In this document: piece by piece, positions 7,709 through 15,152 of the stretch
Numbering within the stretch: position 1 is the stretch's first letter
Layout: each line of letters starts with the position of its first letter
Source: an uncultured Opitutales bacterium
Lineage (GTDB): Bacteria; Verrucomicrobiota; Verrucomicrobiia; Opitutales; Intestinicryptomonadaceae
Direction of reading: 5' to 3'
Assembly (NCBI GenBank): GCA_934613645.1
Contig: CAKTTC010000004.1
Coordinates: 131,298 to 195,297 of the forward strand
Length of the DNA: 64,000 bases
The notes under the pieces: generated by a model
Told to the model about the DNA's origin: nothing
Databases searched by the model: none
Seen by the model: the letters and a program-made list of their open reading frames with translations, nothing else
Position numbers and translations under genes: made by a program

Positions 7709-8323
7709 ATGAAAAACAACATCACCTACACTATGGCATTCTGGCTTCTCCGTTTCTGGTTGGCCGCGCGCGCAATCGGCACGGGGCTTACCAAGTTTAT
7801 CGGCAAGGCTGAGGCGGTTGTAGACAATCCCGCGTATGCCGCGGAACTCAAGAAAACGATGGCGGACGGACTTTCGAAACAGGAGGCCATTGAGGTTATC
7901 GGCAACAGCGTCCCGCAAAAGGTTACGCAGGTTGTTGATACGCTCGGGTTCTCGTTCTACCACGGTTTGCCGGCGAAAGGCCCGATGACTGTGGAAACGT
8001 TCAGCGCAAGCCCGCTTATGCCCACGTTTATGGTTGAACCCTACGCGTTCGTTTTGGGCTTCGCGCTCATCGGCTTGGGCTTGACCACACTGTTGGGTAT
8101 CTGCACAAGGCTTTCGTTGTTCCTGATGGGCTTGCTCTACATCTCGCTCACATACGGATTCATCATTCTCGAACCCTCGATGGGCCCCAGCGCGGCGGCG
8201 GGTATTGCATACTTGGGCGTTCATATGGTGCTCATAGTTGCGGCGCTGCTCTTGGCAGACTATAATAAATTCGAGCTTTTGCCCTGCAAAAAATTCTGCT
8301 GCAAATGCTGCAACAAAGACTGA
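7709..8323 (+). CDS. DoxX-like four-helix membrane protein with cysteine-rich tail
   Basis: A 204-residue integral membrane protein. Hydrophobic segments lie near residues 9-31, 111-131, 135-155 and 163-186, with a polar loop of about 75 residues after the first. The first helix, with LLRFWLAARAIGTGLTKFIGK, and the later three resemble the DoxX/SURF4-like fold, which appears in quinone- or redox-linked membrane proteins. The C-terminus ends CKKFCCKCCNKD, with five cysteines, possibly a metal or redox site on the cytoplasmic or periplasmic face. It lies between the epimerase and a Tat-exported dehydrogenase, suggesting a membrane electron acceptor, but that is inference. Confidence 0.62.
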   Translation: MKNNITYTMAFWLLRFWLAARAIGTGLTKFIGKAEAVVDNPAYAAELKKTMADGLSKQEAIEVIGNSVPQKVTQVVDTLGFSFYHGLPAKGPMTVETFSASPLMPTFMVEPYAFVLGFALIGLGLTTLLGICTRLSLFLMGLLYISLTYGFIILEPSMGPSAAAGIAYLGVHMVLIVAALLLADYNKFELLPCKKFCCKCCNKD

Positions 8324-8344
8324 TAATTTAACGTCGAATATTAT

Positions 8345-9793
8345 ATGAAAAGTTTTACAAGAAGAGATTTTATCAAGACATCGGCGGCCGCCGCGGGCGG
8401 TTTGGTGATGTCGTCAAGCTTGCTTTCGGCTCAGAACAAGGGCGGAAATAAGGTCAACGTGGCAATCGTCGGTATGGGCGCAGAGGGCGAAGTGCTGCTC
8501 AACAGCCTTCTCAAGCTTCCCTACCTTAATTTTGTCGCCGTTTGCGACATTTGGCAGCCCCGTTGCGAATACGCCGCAATGCGTATAATGCGCGAATACA
8601 AGCAGGCACCTGCCCGCTATACAATCAAGATCGGCGGGAAAGACCGCCTTGCCCCTCTCGCTAGAAAAGGCAAAGTGGGCGAACTCAAGGGCGAAAACTA
8701 CAAAGACCTTATCGCAAACCACGCCAAGGACTTGGACGCGGTTATCATTGCAACGCCCGACTTCTGGCACTCGCCGATGACTGTCGACTTCCTCAACGCA
8801 GGCGTAAACGTCTATTGCGAAAAGATGATGTCAGACACTCTCGAAGGCGCAAAGGCAATGGTTCGCGCAGCCCGCAAGAGCGGCAAGCTGCTGCAAATCG
8901 GCCACCAGAGAACGTCGAACCCGCGCTACAAGTATGCGCGCGAAGTTCTCCTGCGCAACAAGGAAATTTGCGACACGCTCTTCGGCAACATTATGGCATG
9001 CAACGGTCAGTGGAACAGAGCCGTAACCAAGGATTTGGGTTGGGCGGAGAAGGACACAATCCCCACCGAAAAGCTCAAGCAATACGGCTATAAGGATATG
9101 AACCAGTTCAGAAACTGGCGTTGGCACAAGGGTCTCGGCGGCGGCGCAATCTCCGACTTGGGCGCGCACCAGATTGACATCTTCGGCTGGATGCTCGGTG
9201 CACACCCCTCGCGCGTGATGGCTTCGGGCAACCGCGACTACTACAAGAAGGCCGACGGCACGCCCGCGCACGACTGGGACGACAACGTTATGTGCATTTT
9301 CGACTTCGACAAAACATTCCAAGGCAAAAAAGCGCAGGCGTTCTATCAGGTTCTCACAACGACCTCTTCGGGCGGCGGCTATTTCGAATCGTTCATGGGC
9401 GACAAGGGCACGCTGAAAATGTCGGAAAATCCCGCTATCACAAAGCTCTTCCGCGAAAACAACGCTCCCGAATGGAAGCCCCTCATTGACAAGGGCATTA
9501 TCGGTGCGGGCGACGCTTCCTCCGCCAAAGTGCAAGTTGCGGACTCGCGCGAAAGTGCGGCTTTGGTAAGCTACGGATTCCCCACGAACATCAAGGGCTA
9601 CGTTCCCAATGTCTCCGAAAAGCCCATTCATATGTATCACGTTGAAAACTTCTTCAATGCGGTAATGGGCAAGGAAAAGCTCAACTGCGACGCCGACCAC
9701 GCATACGCCGCAGAGGCCGCCGTATTCAAGGCTAGAGAGGCAATCGAAAAGGGCCCGCTTACGTTCAGCGAATCCGACTTCGTTGTAGACTAA
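8345..9793 (+). CDS. Tat-exported Gfo/Idh/MocA-family oxidoreductase
   Basis: A 482-residue NAD(P)-dependent sugar oxidoreductase. The N-terminus MKSFTRRDFIKTSAAAAGG carries a twin-arginine motif and a hydrophobic stretch ending near SAQ30, so it should be folded in the cytoplasm and exported with its cofactor. The Rossmann motif VGMGAEG is at 42-48, and Lys160 in YCEKMMSD is the usual catalytic-site lysine (EKP in most relatives). GGGAISDLGAHQIDIF is the conserved substrate-side block. Exported relatives keep a tightly bound cofactor. Its neighbours (epimerase, DoxX-like protein, discoidin-like protein) suggest extracytoplasmic sugar oxidation. Confidence 0.85.
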   Translation: MKSFTRRDFIKTSAAAAGGLVMSSSLLSAQNKGGNKVNVAIVGMGAEGEVLLNSLLKLPYLNFVAVCDIWQPRCEYAAMRIMREYKQAPARYTIKIGGKDRLAPLARKGKVGELKGENYKDLIANHAKDLDAVIIATPDFWHSPMTVDFLNAGVNVYCEKMMSDTLEGAKAMVRAARKSGKLLQIGHQRTSNPRYKYAREVLLRNKEICDTLFGNIMACNGQWNRAVTKDLGWAEKDTIPTEKLKQYGYKDMNQFRNWRWHKGLGGGAISDLGAHQIDIFGWMLGAHPSRVMASGNRDYYKKADGTPAHDWDDNVMCIFDFDKTFQGKKAQAFYQVLTTTSSGGGYFESFMGDKGTLKMSENPAITKLFRENNAPEWKPLIDKGIIGAGDASSAKVQVADSRESAALVSYGFPTNIKGYVPNVSEKPIHMYHVENFFNAVMGKEKLNCDADHAYAAEAAVFKAREAIEKGPLTFSESDFVVD

Positions 9794-9815
9794 TCTTCAG
9801 AAAAAGGAAAAATAA

Positions 9816-10457
9816 ATGAAAAAGACAATTATTGCATTGGCTTCCGTTTTGTTCGCTCTCTCGTTGAGCGCAAAAACGCTCAAATTGGCAGTTCCCTCGG
9901 CCCAGCTGTCGGGAACGCCCGTTCCGATTGTCATTGATAACCTCGACCCCTACAAGGGCCCGCAGAAGGAAATCCAAGTCCCCGACGACGTTCAGAACAT
10001 CGCAAAGGGCAAGGAAGTTACTTCCTCCGACGACTTCCCGATGATTGGCGAACTCACGCTGATTACCGACGGCAACAAAGACGGCGCGGAAGGCTGCTAT
10101 GTAGAGATTATGGACGGACTCCAGTGGGTTCAGATTGACCTCGGCAAAACAAGCGACATCTACGCAATCGCAATGTGGCACTTCCATTCTCAGGAAAGAG
10201 CCTACAAGGACGTTATCGTTCAGGTTTCCGACGACAAGAACTTCAAAAACGGCGTGAAAACCGTTTTCAACAACGACCACGACAACTCGGCAAAACTCGG
10301 CAAGGGCGACCAAAAAGCGTATGTCGAAACAAACTACGGTAAGCTGGTTGATTTGTCGAAAGCTCCCGTCAAGGGCAGGTATGTCCGCCTGTATTCGAAC
10401 GGTTCCACAACGAGCGGCTCGAACCACTACATCGAAGTGGAAGTTTTCGGCAAATAA
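9816..10457 (+). CDS. Secreted discoidin (F5/8 type C)-like domain protein
   Basis: A 213-residue secreted protein with signal peptide MKKTIIALASVLFALSLSA. Residues from about 60 onward look like one discoidin-type jelly roll: LQWVQIDLGKTSDIYAIAMWHFH, KDVIVQVSDDKNF, GRYVRLYSNGS and a final IEVEVFGK strand. Such domains bind sugars or other surface ligands. It ends the epimerase-oxidoreductase operon and has no catalytic domain of its own, so it may capture the substrate or be a small enzyme of unknown type. A terminator follows. Confidence 0.68.
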   Translation: MKKTIIALASVLFALSLSAKTLKLAVPSAQLSGTPVPIVIDNLDPYKGPQKEIQVPDDVQNIAKGKEVTSSDDFPMIGELTLITDGNKDGAEGCYVEIMDGLQWVQIDLGKTSDIYAIAMWHFHSQERAYKDVIVQVSDDKNFKNGVKTVFNNDHDNSAKLGKGDQKAYVETNYGKLVDLSKAPVKGRYVRLYSNGSTTSGSNHYIEVEVFGK

Positions 10458-10502
10458 AGTGTTGCGCGCCTTCGGGGCGTGTTGAAAGCACTCTTTCAAA
10501 CG

Positions 10503-10535
10503 GCGCGGGTCGGGTTTCCGATTCCGCGCTTTTTA
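10503..10535 (+). terminator. Rho-independent terminator of the sugar operon
   Basis: GCGCGGGTCGG pairs with CCGAT-T-CCGCGC across loop GTTT, with one bulged T, followed by a five-T run. Confidence 0.75.
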
Positions 10536-10554
10536 TTTGCGCAAACAAATAGTT

Positions 10555-10583
10555 TTGACAGCCCCCGCGCAGACTGCAATACT
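10555..10583 (+). promoter_or_regulatory. Predicted sigma-70 promoter
   Basis: A perfect TTGACA at 10555-10560 is followed after 17 bases by AATACT at 10578-10583. Transcription would start only about 7 bases before the first ATG at 10597. The spacer starts GCCCCCGCGCA, like the promoter at 6376-6403. Confidence 0.6.
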
Positions 10584-10596
10584 TGGGGCGTATATT

Positions 10597-11625
10597 ATGA
10601 TGAAAAGATTTTTGATAGGTTCGGTTTTTGCATTGGGCGCGGTTGCCGCTTTTGCGGGCGCAAACGCATACAACGTGCTTGTGGAAACTTATGTGGGCGG
10701 AAAATTGGAGGACAAGTTCGAGTTTGTCGTCCGCGAAGACGCGGAAACGCCTCAGGAAAAGGGCTACGACGGCAAGTATCTCGCCAAACGCTATCTCGCA
10801 AAGGGCTTCCTGCACGAGCACACCTCGCTTTCAAAAAAGCCGAAGAAAGACGAAGCCGCGCCCGAAAAAACCGTTTCCGAGCGTGTCGAGGTTCTCCTTT
10901 TCGAGCTGAGAAAAACGGAAATCGGCGACGAAAACGCCCTGCAGCGCGTCAACGCATCGGTTGCAACGACTGCCGAAAAGCGCGCACAGCTTGAGGCCAT
11001 TGCCGCCTTGGGCAACAGCAAAAAAGCCGAAAAGATGCTCGCCGAGTATCTCGAAAAATACGCGCCCAGCAAGCAGGATTTGGAGGACGCCGCAAAAATT
11101 GCGCGCTTCAACAAAATAAAGTATCGCGACTACGAAGAATACAACGTCGGTTCTTACTGCAGAATGTATGTGAAAAAGGTTGTCGACGCGCGCACGGTGC
11201 AGTTCGTGATTTCCTACGCGTATTCGCGCCTGCTTACAACCGCCTACCACGACGGAATGAACACAGACAACGCCATAACGAAGTATCCCGTTTTCGAGAT
11301 TTTCGAACGCCTGTCAACGCCCGCAAAAATTACGCTCGGCAAGCCCTACTGCATTCAGTTCGGACGCCCCGAATCGGCGGCGGAGGCAAAGACAATTCAG
11401 GACGCAATCGCCAAAACCCGCCTGTTTTCGGGCGCGGACGTAGCGGGTTCGTCGGAAGTTTCGACCGAAGCTCCCTCCGACGAAGCCGACGGCGGCTACA
11501 AGTATGAGCCGCGCACGCCGCTCGACAAAAAGGGTTCGTTCGAAAAACTTTCGCAAAAATACGCGCTCGAAACGCCGAAGACGGTTCGCGCTGTTTTCAC
11601 GGTCACTCCCGTAAAGCAGCATTAA
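10597..11625 (+). CDS. Secreted protein of unknown function
   Basis: A 342-residue protein with signal peptide MKRFLIGSVFALGAVAAFAGANA. Two adjacent ATG codons at 10597 and 10600 could both start it; the choice is set by the promoter just upstream. The body is rich in charged residues, with a helical stretch around residues 90-165 containing repeated Lys/Glu/Ala. It has no transmembrane segment after the leader and no motif I recognise. It lies between the sugar operon terminator and the rubredoxin gene and is probably transcribed alone. It is most likely periplasmic or a surface protein; function is not known. Confidence 0.72.
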   Translation: MMKRFLIGSVFALGAVAAFAGANAYNVLVETYVGGKLEDKFEFVVREDAETPQEKGYDGKYLAKRYLAKGFLHEHTSLSKKPKKDEAAPEKTVSERVEVLLFELRKTEIGDENALQRVNASVATTAEKRAQLEAIAALGNSKKAEKMLAEYLEKYAPSKQDLEDAAKIARFNKIKYRDYEEYNVGSYCRMYVKKVVDARTVQFVISYAYSRLLTTAYHDGMNTDNAITKYPVFEIFERLSTPAKITLGKPYCIQFGRPESAAEAKTIQDAIAKTRLFSGADVAGSSEVSTEAPSDEADGGYKYEPRTPLDKKGSFEKLSQKYALETPKTVRAVFTVTPVKQH

Positions 11626-11678
11626 CGTTATGCGCGTTAATCCGATTTCATAAGGACAATTCAAAAGAAAGGTACACA

Positions 11679-11840
11679 ATGGAAAAATACAAATGCAAAG
11701 TATGCGGCTACATCTACGACCCCGAAGTGGGAGACCCTGACAACAACATTCCCGCGGGAACGTCGTTTGAGGATTTGCCCGAAGATTGGGTTTGTCCGCT
11801 TTGCGCAGTCGGCAAAGACGAATTCGAGAAGGAAGAGTAA
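11679..11840 (+). CDS. Rubredoxin
   Basis: A 53-residue protein with the two rubredoxin knuckles CKVCGY (Cys6, Cys9) and CPLCAVGK (Cys39, Cys42), which hold one iron atom. The middle stretch DPEVGDPDNNIPAGTSFEDL is typical. Rubredoxins are small cytoplasmic electron carriers in anaerobes. A good ribosome binding site (GAAAGG) lies 8 bases upstream. The next gene is a flavodiiron protein, which takes electrons from rubredoxin to reduce oxygen or nitric oxide, so the pair forms an oxygen-scavenging module. Confidence 0.95.
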   Translation: MEKYKCKVCGYIYDPEVGDPDNNIPAGTSFEDLPEDWVCPLCAVGKDEFEKEE

Positions 11841-11856
11841 TTCGTTTTGGCTCTCG

Positions 11857-11925
11857 CGCGGGTTGTGCGGCGGCGTCTCCACGCTTCAAGCGGAGTGTCT
11901 GCCGCCGTTCGCGCGGGCTTTTTAT
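11857..11925 (+). terminator. Strong GC-rich hairpin between rubredoxin and flavodiiron genes
   Basis: An arm with CGGCGGC pairs with GCCGCCG, enclosing a smaller stem (CGC/GCG), with CGCGCG segments outside and GGGCTTTTTAT after it. It looks like a terminator placed inside the operon, which would make rubredoxin more abundant than the enzyme or let the second gene be attenuated. Confidence 0.5.
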
Positions 11926-11983
11926 GCGCGGCGCGCTGGGCGTTCGCGCGTTTTGTATGGGGAAACATTTTTTTGATTTTTAT

Positions 11984-13147
11984 ATGAAGGAGATTACAAA
12001 GGGAATTTACTACTGCGGCTGTCTCGACAAAGACCGTCAGGTTTTCGACCAGCTCGTGCCGCTTACTCAGGGCACAAGCTACAATTCGTATTTGGTAAAG
12101 GGTTCGGAAAAGAACGCGCTTATCGACACGATGTATGCCAAGTTTTCGGCGCAGTATTTGGCGGGGCTTGACGCCGACGGTTCGCGCATAGACTACATTG
12201 TTGCAAATCACGCCGAGCCCGACCACAGCGGAACAATTCCCGCGCTGCTTGAAAAATTCCCGCAGGCAAAGGTATTTTGCACGGGCAAGTGTGCGGAAAA
12301 TTTGGTCAACATGTTGCACGTTGACAGAAGCAGGATAACGGAGGTCAAAGACGGCGACACGCTCGAGCTTGGCGGCAAGACGCTCAAGTTCATTCACGCC
12401 CCGTGGGTTCACTGGCCCGACACCATGTTCACTTTCTGCCCCGAGGACAAGGCGTTATTCACCTGCGATTTCTTCGGCGCGCACTACACGAATTTCGACC
12501 TCTTCGCCGACTCTTCCGCCCAGCTGGAGGAATCGGCAAAACGCTACTACGCCGAAATTATGATGCCCTTCCGCAATTTCTGCGCGAAGTATTTGGCGAA
12601 CGTAAAGGCGATGGATTTACGTTTCATACTGCCGTCGCACGGGCCAATCTACAACGCCGAAAGCATAAATTTCATAACCGATTTATACGCGAAATGGACT
12701 TCGCCCGACGTAGCGCGCAAGGTTTTAATTGCCTACGTTTCCATGTATGACAGCACGAAAATTATGGCGGAGTACCTCGCCGAAAAGCTCCGCGCCGACG
12801 GCGTTGATGCGGTTCTCGCCGACATAACCGAGGCCGACGAAGGCGAGATTGCCGAGCAGCTCATTGACGCCGCGGGTGTGGTTTTCGGCACGTCGATGGT
12901 TTTGGCGGGCCCCCACCCGAAGACTCCCTACGTTGCCATGCTCGCGAACATTTTACGCGCCAAGATGAAATTTTATGCGGTAATCGGTTCTTTCGGCTGG
13001 GGCGGAAATTTAACGGGCTCGATTGACTCGGCTTTCTCTTTCATAAAGCCCAAGAAGCTCGACGACGTAATAATCAAGGGCAAGCCGCTCTCCGCGGACT
13101 TCCAAAAGCTTGATGCGTTGGCGGCCTCCATCTCCTCCATGTGTTAA
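11984..13147 (+). CDS. Flavodiiron protein (oxygen or nitric oxide reductase)
   Basis: A 387-residue flavodiiron protein. The N-terminal metallo-beta-lactamase-like domain has the diiron ligands in HAEPDH (His76, Glu78, Asp80, His81), His143 in WVHWPD, Asp162 in TCDFFG and His in LPSHGPIY. The C-terminal flavodoxin domain starts near residue 242 (VLIAYVSMYDSTKIMAEYLAEKL) and binds FMN. The start at 11984 is chosen because homology begins there and upstream in-frame codons cover a hairpin. It follows a rubredoxin gene, its usual electron donor. The enzyme reduces oxygen to water, or nitric oxide to nitrous oxide, in the cytoplasm of anaerobes. No extra C-terminal domain is fused. Confidence 0.93.
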   Translation: MKEITKGIYYCGCLDKDRQVFDQLVPLTQGTSYNSYLVKGSEKNALIDTMYAKFSAQYLAGLDADGSRIDYIVANHAEPDHSGTIPALLEKFPQAKVFCTGKCAENLVNMLHVDRSRITEVKDGDTLELGGKTLKFIHAPWVHWPDTMFTFCPEDKALFTCDFFGAHYTNFDLFADSSAQLEESAKRYYAEIMMPFRNFCAKYLANVKAMDLRFILPSHGPIYNAESINFITDLYAKWTSPDVARKVLIAYVSMYDSTKIMAEYLAEKLRADGVDAVLADITEADEGEIAEQLIDAAGVVFGTSMVLAGPHPKTPYVAMLANILRAKMKFYAVIGSFGWGGNLTGSIDSAFSFIKPKKLDDVIIKGKPLSADFQKLDALAASISSMC

Positions 13148-13156
13148 AAAGCGCGT

Positions 13157-13224
13157 TTTTTATGTTTCCTAAAGTGGCGGCGATTGAACTTTGTTCAATC
13201 CGCCTTTGCTTGGGAATTAAAGTT
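13157..13224 (-). repeat. Covarying hairpin repeat, family 1, copy 2
   Basis: Reverse orientation. The stem is GATTGAAC/GTTCAATC with loop TTT, inside GGCG/CGCC. Flanks are AAAGTGGCGG and AATTAAAGT. It lies 10 bases after the flavodiiron stop. Confidence 0.78.
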
Positions 13225-13238
13225 TATTTTTTATACTT

Positions 13239-13300
13239 AAAGCGGAACTTTTGTTCCGCTTTTTTTGATTAAAAAAATTCGTCGAAGCAAACGCTCTCGG
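13239..13300 (-). repeat. Shared intergenic block with hairpin
   Basis: It contains AAAGCGGAAC and GTTCCGCTTT around a short loop, then TTCGTCGAAGCAAACGCTCT. The same arrangement occurs inverted at 31396-31465, where the loop sequence between the GGAAC arms differs. Confidence 0.65.
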
Positions 13301-13304
13301 GCAT

Positions 13305-13369
13305 TTTTTACGTTTCCGAAAGTGGCGGCAATCGGCGCAGCCGATGTGCCTTTGTTCTTCAATTAAAGT
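13305..13369 (-). repeat. Covarying hairpin repeat, family 1, copy 3
   Basis: Reverse orientation. The stem is ATCGGC/GCCGAT with loop GCA. Flanks are GAAAGTGGCGGC and AATTAAAGT. Confidence 0.78.
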
Positions 13370-13382
13370 GCCAAAATACGAA

Positions 13383-13411
13383 ATTGACTCGCGTTTGCAT
13401 TCGCAAACCGT
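13383..13411 (+). repeat. 29-bp exact direct repeat, copy A
   Basis: The block begins ATTGACTCGCG and contains the hairpin GTTTGC-ATTC-GCAAAC. It is identical at 36613-36641. Downstream of both copies come a CCCC-TTC-GGGG hairpin, a second hairpin with different arms in each copy, and CTCAAACG followed by GCTTCGCTTGTTTT. Confidence 0.72.
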
Positions 13412-13560
13412 TTGACACGCCGCTGCGTGCCCTTCGGGTGCGTTTTTCAAACGCATCTATACGCGCCTTCGGCTTGTATTCGCCCCTTCGGGGTCTTTTG
13501 CCTGCGGCAAAATCTCAAACGCGCTTCGCTTGTTTTCTGCCTCGAGTCTCGCGCTTTTTA

Positions 13561-13629
13561 ACTTTTTTATAATTCCGAAAGTGGCGGCAATCGGCGTAGC
13601 CGATTTGCCTTTGTTGATTGCTTAAAGTA
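13561..13629 (-). repeat. Covarying hairpin repeat, family 1, copy 4
   Basis: Reverse orientation. The stem is ATCGGC/GCCGAT with loop GTA, differing from copy 3 only in the loop and outer arm. Confidence 0.78.
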
Positions 13630-13633
13630 GTGC

Positions 13634-13702
13634 AACTTTAATTTGTGTGCAAAGCGGTATTGAATGAAATTCAATTCGCGCCACTTCCCAACATACAAAA
13701 AA
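13634..13702 (+). repeat. Covarying hairpin repeat, family 1, copy 5
   Basis: Forward orientation, head to head with copy 4. The stem is ATTGAAT/ATTCAAT with loop GAA, inside GCGG/TCGC (one G-T pair). Confidence 0.78.
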
Positions 13703-13736
13703 CGCCACTTCAAAAATTATAAAAAAGCTAATGTGT

Positions 13737-13823
13737 ATACAAACAGAAAAGGCGCGGTGTTCAACCACGCCGTATTACACAGGCCGCCGCAAAGCGGCGG
13801 AGGTCAAGGCTACGCCCCTTGTG
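13737..13823 (-). repeat. Compound hairpin block, inverted copy at 31010-31115
   Basis: Three successive hairpins: GGCGCGGT/ACCACGCC, CCGCCGC/GCGGCGG with loop AAA, and an AAGGGGC-type stem. The copy at 31010-31115 keeps the linkers (GACCTCCGCCGC, CCTTTTCTGTTTGTAT) while the first stem becomes GGCGTAGC/GCTACGCC. It abuts the STAS gene stop and may serve as its terminator. Confidence 0.62.
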
Positions 13824-14162
13824 TTAGTTTTCGAGGGCTTTTATGCCTGTGTCGCGCGCGTCGAAAATGTCGAAAATCGAGGTGAAGCCCGATATTTCGA
13901 AAATCTGTTTGACGTTTTTGTTCAGGCACGACAGCGCGATTTTCCCGTTGATTTTCTTCGCCGATTTCGCCGCCGTAAGAAGTGCGCGCAAGCCCGCGCT
14001 GCTGATGTAGTCAAGCCAAGTGCAGTCAACCAAAATTTTCTCCCTGTTTTGTTCGAACAACTGGGCGAATGCCTTTTCGATTTCGGGGGTCGTCGTTACG
14101 TCGAGTCTGCCTTTGGGGACTATTATTGCAACGGAGTTTACCGTTTCCTGTAAAATTTCCAT
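13824..14162 (-). CDS. Anti-sigma factor antagonist-like STAS domain protein
   Basis: A 112-residue single STAS domain. The core reads ILVDCTWLDYISSAGLRALL, with Ser54/Ser55 at the usual phosphorylation site of SpoIIAA/RsbV-type proteins. Such proteins release an anti-sigma factor or work in phospho-relays. The start at 14162 is set by the ribosome binding site AAAGGAAAGG 10 bases before; a longer in-frame extension to 14315 has no support. No kinase, phosphatase or sigma gene adjoins it, so partners are unknown. It has its own TTGACA-type promoter. Confidence 0.85.
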   Translation of the reverse strand: MEILQETVNSVAIIVPKGRLDVTTTPEIEKAFAQLFEQNREKILVDCTWLDYISSAGLRALLTAAKSAKKINGKIALSCLNKNVKQIFEISGFTSIFDIFDARDTGIKALEN

Positions 14163-14190
14163 TAAGTCTGCCTTTCCTTTGTATTCGTAG

Positions 14191-14222
14191 ATTATGTTGG
14201 CTTTCGGGGGAGGGTGTGTCAA
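14191..14222 (-). promoter_or_regulatory. Possible promoter of the STAS gene
   Basis: On the minus strand a perfect TTGACA (14217-14222) is followed by CATAAT (14191-14196) at a long 20-base spacing, or by CAACAT at 17. The spacer has a C run, as in the other TTGACA promoters here. Confidence 0.42.
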
Positions 14223-14320
14223 CAATTTTCGCCCCCGTTTGTCGGGACGTGAAACAAAATGGCGGCGATTTTTCAAATTTAGTAAGTTTTTTGTTGATTT
14301 TGCGCGAACGGGCAATAGAG

Positions 14321-14326
14321 TATAAC
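14321..14326 (+). promoter_or_regulatory. Possible -10 element upstream of L25
   Basis: TATAAC lies about 80 bases before the L25 start, with weak -35 candidates (TTGATT, TTGCGC) before it. It would give a leader of some 70 bases. Confidence 0.3.
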
Positions 14327-14405
14327 CCTTTAATTATATAAGGTTTATTGTCGGAATAGTTTTTTTCGGCGGTGAATCGGACTCTTTATATATACAGATA
14401 CTACA

Positions 14406-15065
14406 ATGAAACAAATAAAGCTAAACACAACGAATAGAACTCAACTCGGTGGCAACAACGCCAAACGCTACCGCAAGAACGGTCAAATACCCGCCGTAAT
14501 CTACGGCGAAAGCGGAGAAAAGAATCTGTTGGTTAACGAAAAGGATCTGACTGTGGCTCTCAAGGCCATCGTCGGCAAGGCGGTTCTTATCGAAATGGAA
14601 TTTTCCGACGGCACGGAATCGCGCTATGCAATGCTTAAAGACGTGGAACGCCACCCGCTTACGGGCAACCCCCTGCACGTCGATTTCATTGAAGTCGTCC
14701 GCGGCAAGCCCATGCAGGCGACAGTTCCGTATCACTTCGAAGGCGAATCCTACGGCGTCAAGAACGAAAACGGCGTTATCGAAATACACGAACACGAAGT
14801 CCGCGTAAAGTGCCGCCCGCGCGACCTGCCCGAAATGATTCTCGTCGATTTGACCGACTTGAAAGTAGGCGATGCAATCCACTTGAAGGACATCAAAGCC
14901 CCCGAAGGCGTCGAATTTGAAAACGACCTCGAGGACGTTATCGTTACCTGCAACCGCGTCGAAGAAGAGCCCGAACCCGTGGCGGCCGACGCAGCAGCAC
15001 CCGCAGACGGCGCGGCCGCAGCGGCTCCCGCAGCAGACGCAGCGGCAGCTCCCGCAGCCAAGTAG
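14406..15065 (+). CDS. rplY: 50S ribosomal protein L25, Ctc form
   Basis: A 219-residue L25/Ctc protein that binds 5S rRNA. Residues 1-95 are the L25 domain (RYRKNGQIPAVIYGE, then HPLTGNPLHVDF) and residues 100-190 the C-terminal Ctc beta domain (VRVKCRPRDLPEMILVDLT). A low-complexity Ala/Pro/Asp tail of about 35 residues ends the protein, a common feature of this family. It starts the translation and replication block pth-rpsF-ssb-rplI-dnaB. Confidence 0.92.
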   Translation: MKQIKLNTTNRTQLGGNNAKRYRKNGQIPAVIYGESGEKNLLVNEKDLTVALKAIVGKAVLIEMEFSDGTESRYAMLKDVERHPLTGNPLHVDFIEVVRGKPMQATVPYHFEGESYGVKNENGVIEIHEHEVRVKCRPRDLPEMILVDLTDLKVGDAIHLKDIKAPEGVEFENDLEDVIVTCNRVEEEPEPVAADAAAPADGAAAAAPAADAAAAPAAK

Positions 15066-15152
15066 CAGTGGGTTTTATTCGCGCGAATGCCGTGAGGTCG
15101 GCTGAGTCCCGATTGTTCGGCGTTCGGCGCGGTTTGTTCTTTCATAGATACT

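Larger units (their letters stand above)
13148..13823. other. Repeat-filled intergenic region without genes
   Basis: This 676-bp gap holds four copies of the family 1 hairpin (13157, 13305, 13561, 13634) and several other hairpin blocks. Blocks at 13239-13300 and 13737-13823 recur inverted at 31396-31465 and 31010-31115. A 29-bp block at 13383-13411 recurs directly at 36613-36641. No reading frame here looks coding. Confidence 0.75.

Noticed and set aside
5363..10457. Complete polysaccharide utilisation locus
   Set aside because: Only one secreted glycosidase lies here and there are no SusC/SusD-like genes or regulators, so a full locus is not supported.
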